From assembly GCA_965153355.1 (NCBI GenBank), contig OZ231127.1, forward strand, positions 32,364,001 to 32,428,000: a stretch of 64,000 nucleotides of DNA, written 5' to 3'. Positions within the stretch are counted from its first letter, which is position 1. Each line of letters begins with the position of its first letter. Shown here in pieces: positions 60,975-64,000 of the stretch. The notes under the pieces were generated by a model. That model was not told the origin of the DNA, did no database searches, and saw only the letters and a program-made list of their open reading frames with translations. This DNA comes from Flaccisagitta enflata. Lineage: Eukaryota > Chaetognatha > Sagittoidea > Aphragmophora. Position numbers and translations under genes: made by a program.

Positions 60975-62600
60975 GTAAATAAATACACTACTTAGTAATG
61001 TCCTATGTATCTTTGGTGAAAACTCTTTTTATTTCTACAGAACTTATAATATTTTGCTAACTGTGACAAACAAAACGAAAATTAAAAAAAAGTCTTTTTC
61101 AGAAAAACGACCACTTTAAAAAATATTTGAATAATTGTCATTTGTTTCATTAAGATAATAAAAAAAAATTACTTAAAAATTTCTAAAACAAAATCTCAGC
61201 CTGGGCATTCTCTTTTATTGTTCTTAAAATTTTGGCAAATCTCAGGCTCATGTCTCTTATAAAGGAGTCTCTTATGAAATAAAAAAAGTGTAGTTGTCTG
61301 AGAAGGGGGTAATAAAATCAAAGGGTTTGGAGATAGGGAAAAAGAAAAGTTTTTGAAGATACAACACTTTTGGTAGTACCAAAAATGTGACATCTGATCA
61401 CTACAACACAATCTAATACTATTTTTACTCAAATTTTACCATATTCCCTTCTACTCAGTTCTTCCACTGGCCGGGGAAGGACATCAAAGGCCAGGGGGGT
61501 AAGAAATCATAAGCCACTGAACTTTATACACCTCTGTATTAAGCCTCTATTGCCTTACCATTTCTCCGATTTCCGCGTTGTTTGTTTTGTTTTCGTTCCC
61601 CTTCTTTCTTTGTAATTTTGCCTCCTCTGGCTTGGCCTTCTCACTCTTTTTTAGCGTCATTTTCAAAAATTCTCCCCTCACTCCGACACCCTGTCGTCCC
61701 TCTCCTGCTCTCATTTCGTTAGGCTTCAATATTCTGAAATTTTCTTTCTTATATCTTTCTAATAATACTTTTTGGCGTATTTCCATTCTTGGCTTCGGCA
61801 GGCAAACCGCAATCTAACTTTTGATGATGGTTGTAAAATTTGCATGAAATCGTTGTTATTTGAGATTGAAAATCGCCCGTGGAAGGCTTTACTGCCTCCC
61901 AGTCTCTCTCCCATGCGCACGCACGCACGGAGCCCCGCGCGCCCGCAGGCGTGTGTGTGTGCTTGTGAACGAGTTTGTGAGCGTTTGCGTGCGATTGCGC
62001 CTTCGCACACACGTGCGCCCAAGAGCCGCTTGCGCCGAAGCCACGCCCTCAACCGACGAGGCGACGACAAATAATGCAGACTCACCTACCCAAAAAGCCC
62101 CACTAACTCTTACTACCCACATCAAAACTGTGTGGTTAGAAACACGTACCCGACACGGCGACACCCAAACACCCCACGCTCCACCTACTGGGTTACCTTT
62201 ACCCAACACTCAATTAAACCGCACTTACCTCGAACACCACAACTTTCAACAATTGAGATATGATATGATATGAATGTCGGACAACATTTCTAATAAACCA
62301 AAAACATGTGCCTTGATGAACAAGCAATTAACAATTAATCCGCATCAATCATTTGTTGTGAATTGATTGATTGGTTGATTGATTGATTGTTTGAATGGCA
62401 CTATGTGAGCCATAAGCTGAATTTATCAAATTGATTTTATGTTGACTTCAAAAAAACAAATGGCGTTCGCTATAATTTGTTCCACGACAAATTGATTGAG
62501 CACCAATTAATAATGAAATAATCAAAAAAAAAACATCCAATATCAATGTTTCAACAAATCTGGGCTATAAATATTGGTCGACTATGGGCGACCTTACAGC
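60975..62600. other. 1.6 kb without a supported gene
   Basis: 61310-61545 is related to the 55230-55500 repeat (AAGGGTTTGGAGATA, GGGAAGGACATCAAAGG). 61900-62050 is GC-rich with GCACGC and GTGTGT runs; frames on both strands are open there, but none shows a domain. 62355-62390 is a (TTGA)n tract. Confidence 0.45.
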
Positions 62601-62604
62601 CTGT

Positions 62605-63000
62605 CCTCATAATCGCGGGGCTCAAAACCGTGGGGCTTATAACCATGGGGCTCATAACCACAGGGCTTATAACCACAGGGCTCATAAGCGCAGGGCTCAT
62701 AACCCAATTGGAGAAAACCGGATGGTGTGACATACATCAGAGAATTCTGGGCTGTGTGACATACTTTGGAGAAAACTGGGTAGTGTGACATACATCAGAA
62801 AATTCTGGGCTGTGTGACATACAACGGAGAAAACTAGGTGATGTGACATACGTTTGAGAAACTTGGGTTGTGTGACATGCATTGAAGAATTCTGAGCTCT
62901 GTGACATAAATTGGAGTAAAATGGTGTGGCATATATTTGAGAATTCTTGGCTGTGTGAAATACATTGGAGATAACTGGGCTGTGTGACATATTTCAGTGT
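62605..63000. repeat. Two adjacent minisatellites (16 bp and 29 bp)
   Basis: GGGCTCATAACCACAG-type units of 16 bp run from 62618 to 62703. From 62723, units of about 29 bp, GTGTGACATACATCAGAGAA with TTCTGGGCT or AACTGGGTA, continue to about 63000. Isolated units recur at 63578-63690. Confidence 0.85.
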
Positions 63001-63055
63001 GACATATTTCAGTTTGGGTATAGTGAGGGATATTGTTCCACTTTTCATACATCAG

Positions 63056-63572
63056 AAAACAAGTCGGGATACACGGCAATCCAGTCGCAGACAGTTGGGC
63101 AGGAGCAGTAATGTGAAAACTGCTCGCAATTCAAAAATGTGATGGACCGACGGACCAACGAACCGACCAACAGACCCACCAACTGACACGGCAAGGTGTA
63201 GAGTAGGGTGGCCTAAAGTGGGCTCATAGTCAAATTTCATGATGCCATCGGAGAAAATGTGATCATTTACCTCATACATTAAGAATCCAAAATTTGGGGG
63301 TGATCAGAAAAAGTTTACTCATGACCGCCACCCAACCCACTTCCCATTATAAAGTATAGGAGGTATTTGAGGAGAAAATCCTTCCTGTACATTTCCTATA
63401 GAAAATAGGGGGGGTGGCGGTCATGAGTAAACTTTATCCGATTACCCCCAAACTTGGGAATTCTGATTTATGATGAAGATGGTCTCATTTTCTCCAATAG
63501 CAACATGCACTTTGAAAATGACCCCACTATAAGCCACCCTAGTGCAGAGTTAAGTGTCCGCGACTAAAAATG
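63056..63572 (+). mobile_element. Family A element split by a small foldback
   Basis: CAAGTCGGGATACACGGC, motif TCGCAGAC (63085-63092), AGTTGGGCAGGAGCAG, (GACC)n and CACGGCAAGGTGTAGAG are followed by an insertion. The tail AAGTGTCCGCGACTAAAAA then follows. The hairpin right arm GTCCGCGA (63556-63563) pairs with the head motif with one mismatch. The left stem arm has decayed to TTAA. Confidence 0.75.
63204..63541. mobile_element. 338-bp foldback MITE with imperfect 8-bp duplication
   Basis: The ends are TAGGGTGGCCTAAAGTGGG and CCCACTATAAGCCACCCTA. GTGTAGAG before and GTGCAGAG after form a probable 8-bp target duplication with one change. Internal segments GGGTGGCGGTCATGAGTAAA and TTTACTCATGACCGCCACCC are inverted copies of each other. 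Confidence 0.8.
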
Positions 63573-63689
63573 TTGGTTTGTGTGACACATATTGGAGAAA
63601 ACTGGGTTGTGTGAAATATGAATAATGTTGTCCAACTTTCATATATAAAGATAACTGGGTTTTGTGACATACATTGGAGAACACTGGGC

Positions 63690-63810
63690 TGAGTAAGTTT
63701 TGCAAAATGGAAAACTAGGAGTGATGCGCGTAGTAACTAGTCAGTGAGGGCTCACAAGGCTCTCTTCCATATTTTCCAGTTTGGGTAAAGTGAGGGATAT
63801 TGTTCCATCT
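63690..63810 (+). repeat. Family D repeat, opposite orientation
   Basis: AAAACTAGGAGTGATGCGCG, TAACTAGTCAGTGAGGGCTC, CAGTTTGGGTAAAGTGAGGG, ATATTGTTCC. This is the reverse complement of 27760-27860. The remaining 190 bp to the window end show no feature. Confidence 0.75.
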
Positions 63811-64000
63811 ATCAAAATATTTGAGTATTTATCTTTATCCAGCGAAGGCACCTTTTGGTGGGTCCGCCTGCACCTGAGTATTGGAGTTAAAGGACCGAAA
63901 CTCACTCTAGGGTGCAGGTCTCCAACTGATGACCAGAAACTGGATATAGTAAAATATTCTAATTCTTGGATTTTTTCTAAATATGGGAAAGTAAATTTTA

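Overview
The window is eukaryotic, most likely from a marine invertebrate animal. The evidence is spliced genes with GT/AG introns, a leucine-rich-repeat gene close to animal LRRC34, a kelch gene with a polyglutamine tail, a LINE reverse-transcriptase remnant, and a very high load of microsatellites and foldback DNA elements. I cannot name the phylum from this sequence. No bacterial operons, CRISPR arrays or rRNA genes are visible.

Only two genes are well supported. An LRRC34-like protein of about 471 aa is encoded on the minus strand in two exons (26587-26005 and 25292-24460), with an intron that is mostly (CA)n. On the plus strand, 39670-42718 plus 43361-44768 (perhaps with a last exon at 45225-45460) encode a large protein. 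It has an N-terminal His...Asn-Cys-Gln papain-like segment, a DUF2075/Schlafen-type P-loop helicase module, and C-terminal kelch repeats followed by a Q-rich tail. The kelch exon carries an apparent 1-nt frameshift. A few other short stretches (32885-33028, 31013-31104 minus, about 23440-23603) look like isolated exons at low confidence.

Almost everything else is repeats, which fall into recognisable families. Family A is a ~140-200 bp element: a CAAGGCC head, an 8-nt motif, GGGTGGGCAGGGGC, a (GACC/GACG)n stretch, and a terminal hairpin such as AGTCGCGTGCACGCGACT. Families B and C are 320-630 bp elements with ~30 bp inverted ends around GGGCAGCGGCCCC and, in most copies, an internal 20-21 bp tandem array. 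Family E is a ~0.85 kb repeat (18290-19145), and its second copy (48060-51166) is interrupted by a 2.46 kb foldback. Other large inverted repeats are at 20931-22944, 29220-30879, 35827-36923, 46937-47487, 56843-57843 and 63204-63541. A 160-bp satellite fills 2138-4760.

Several insertions are nested, and related copies in the same window show the pre-insertion site, so target-site duplications can be read directly. The most unusual signal is in family A: the 8-nt motif near the head changes from copy to copy together with the terminal hairpin, so that the two stay reverse-complementary. This suggests a pairing-dependent mobile element or structured RNA.
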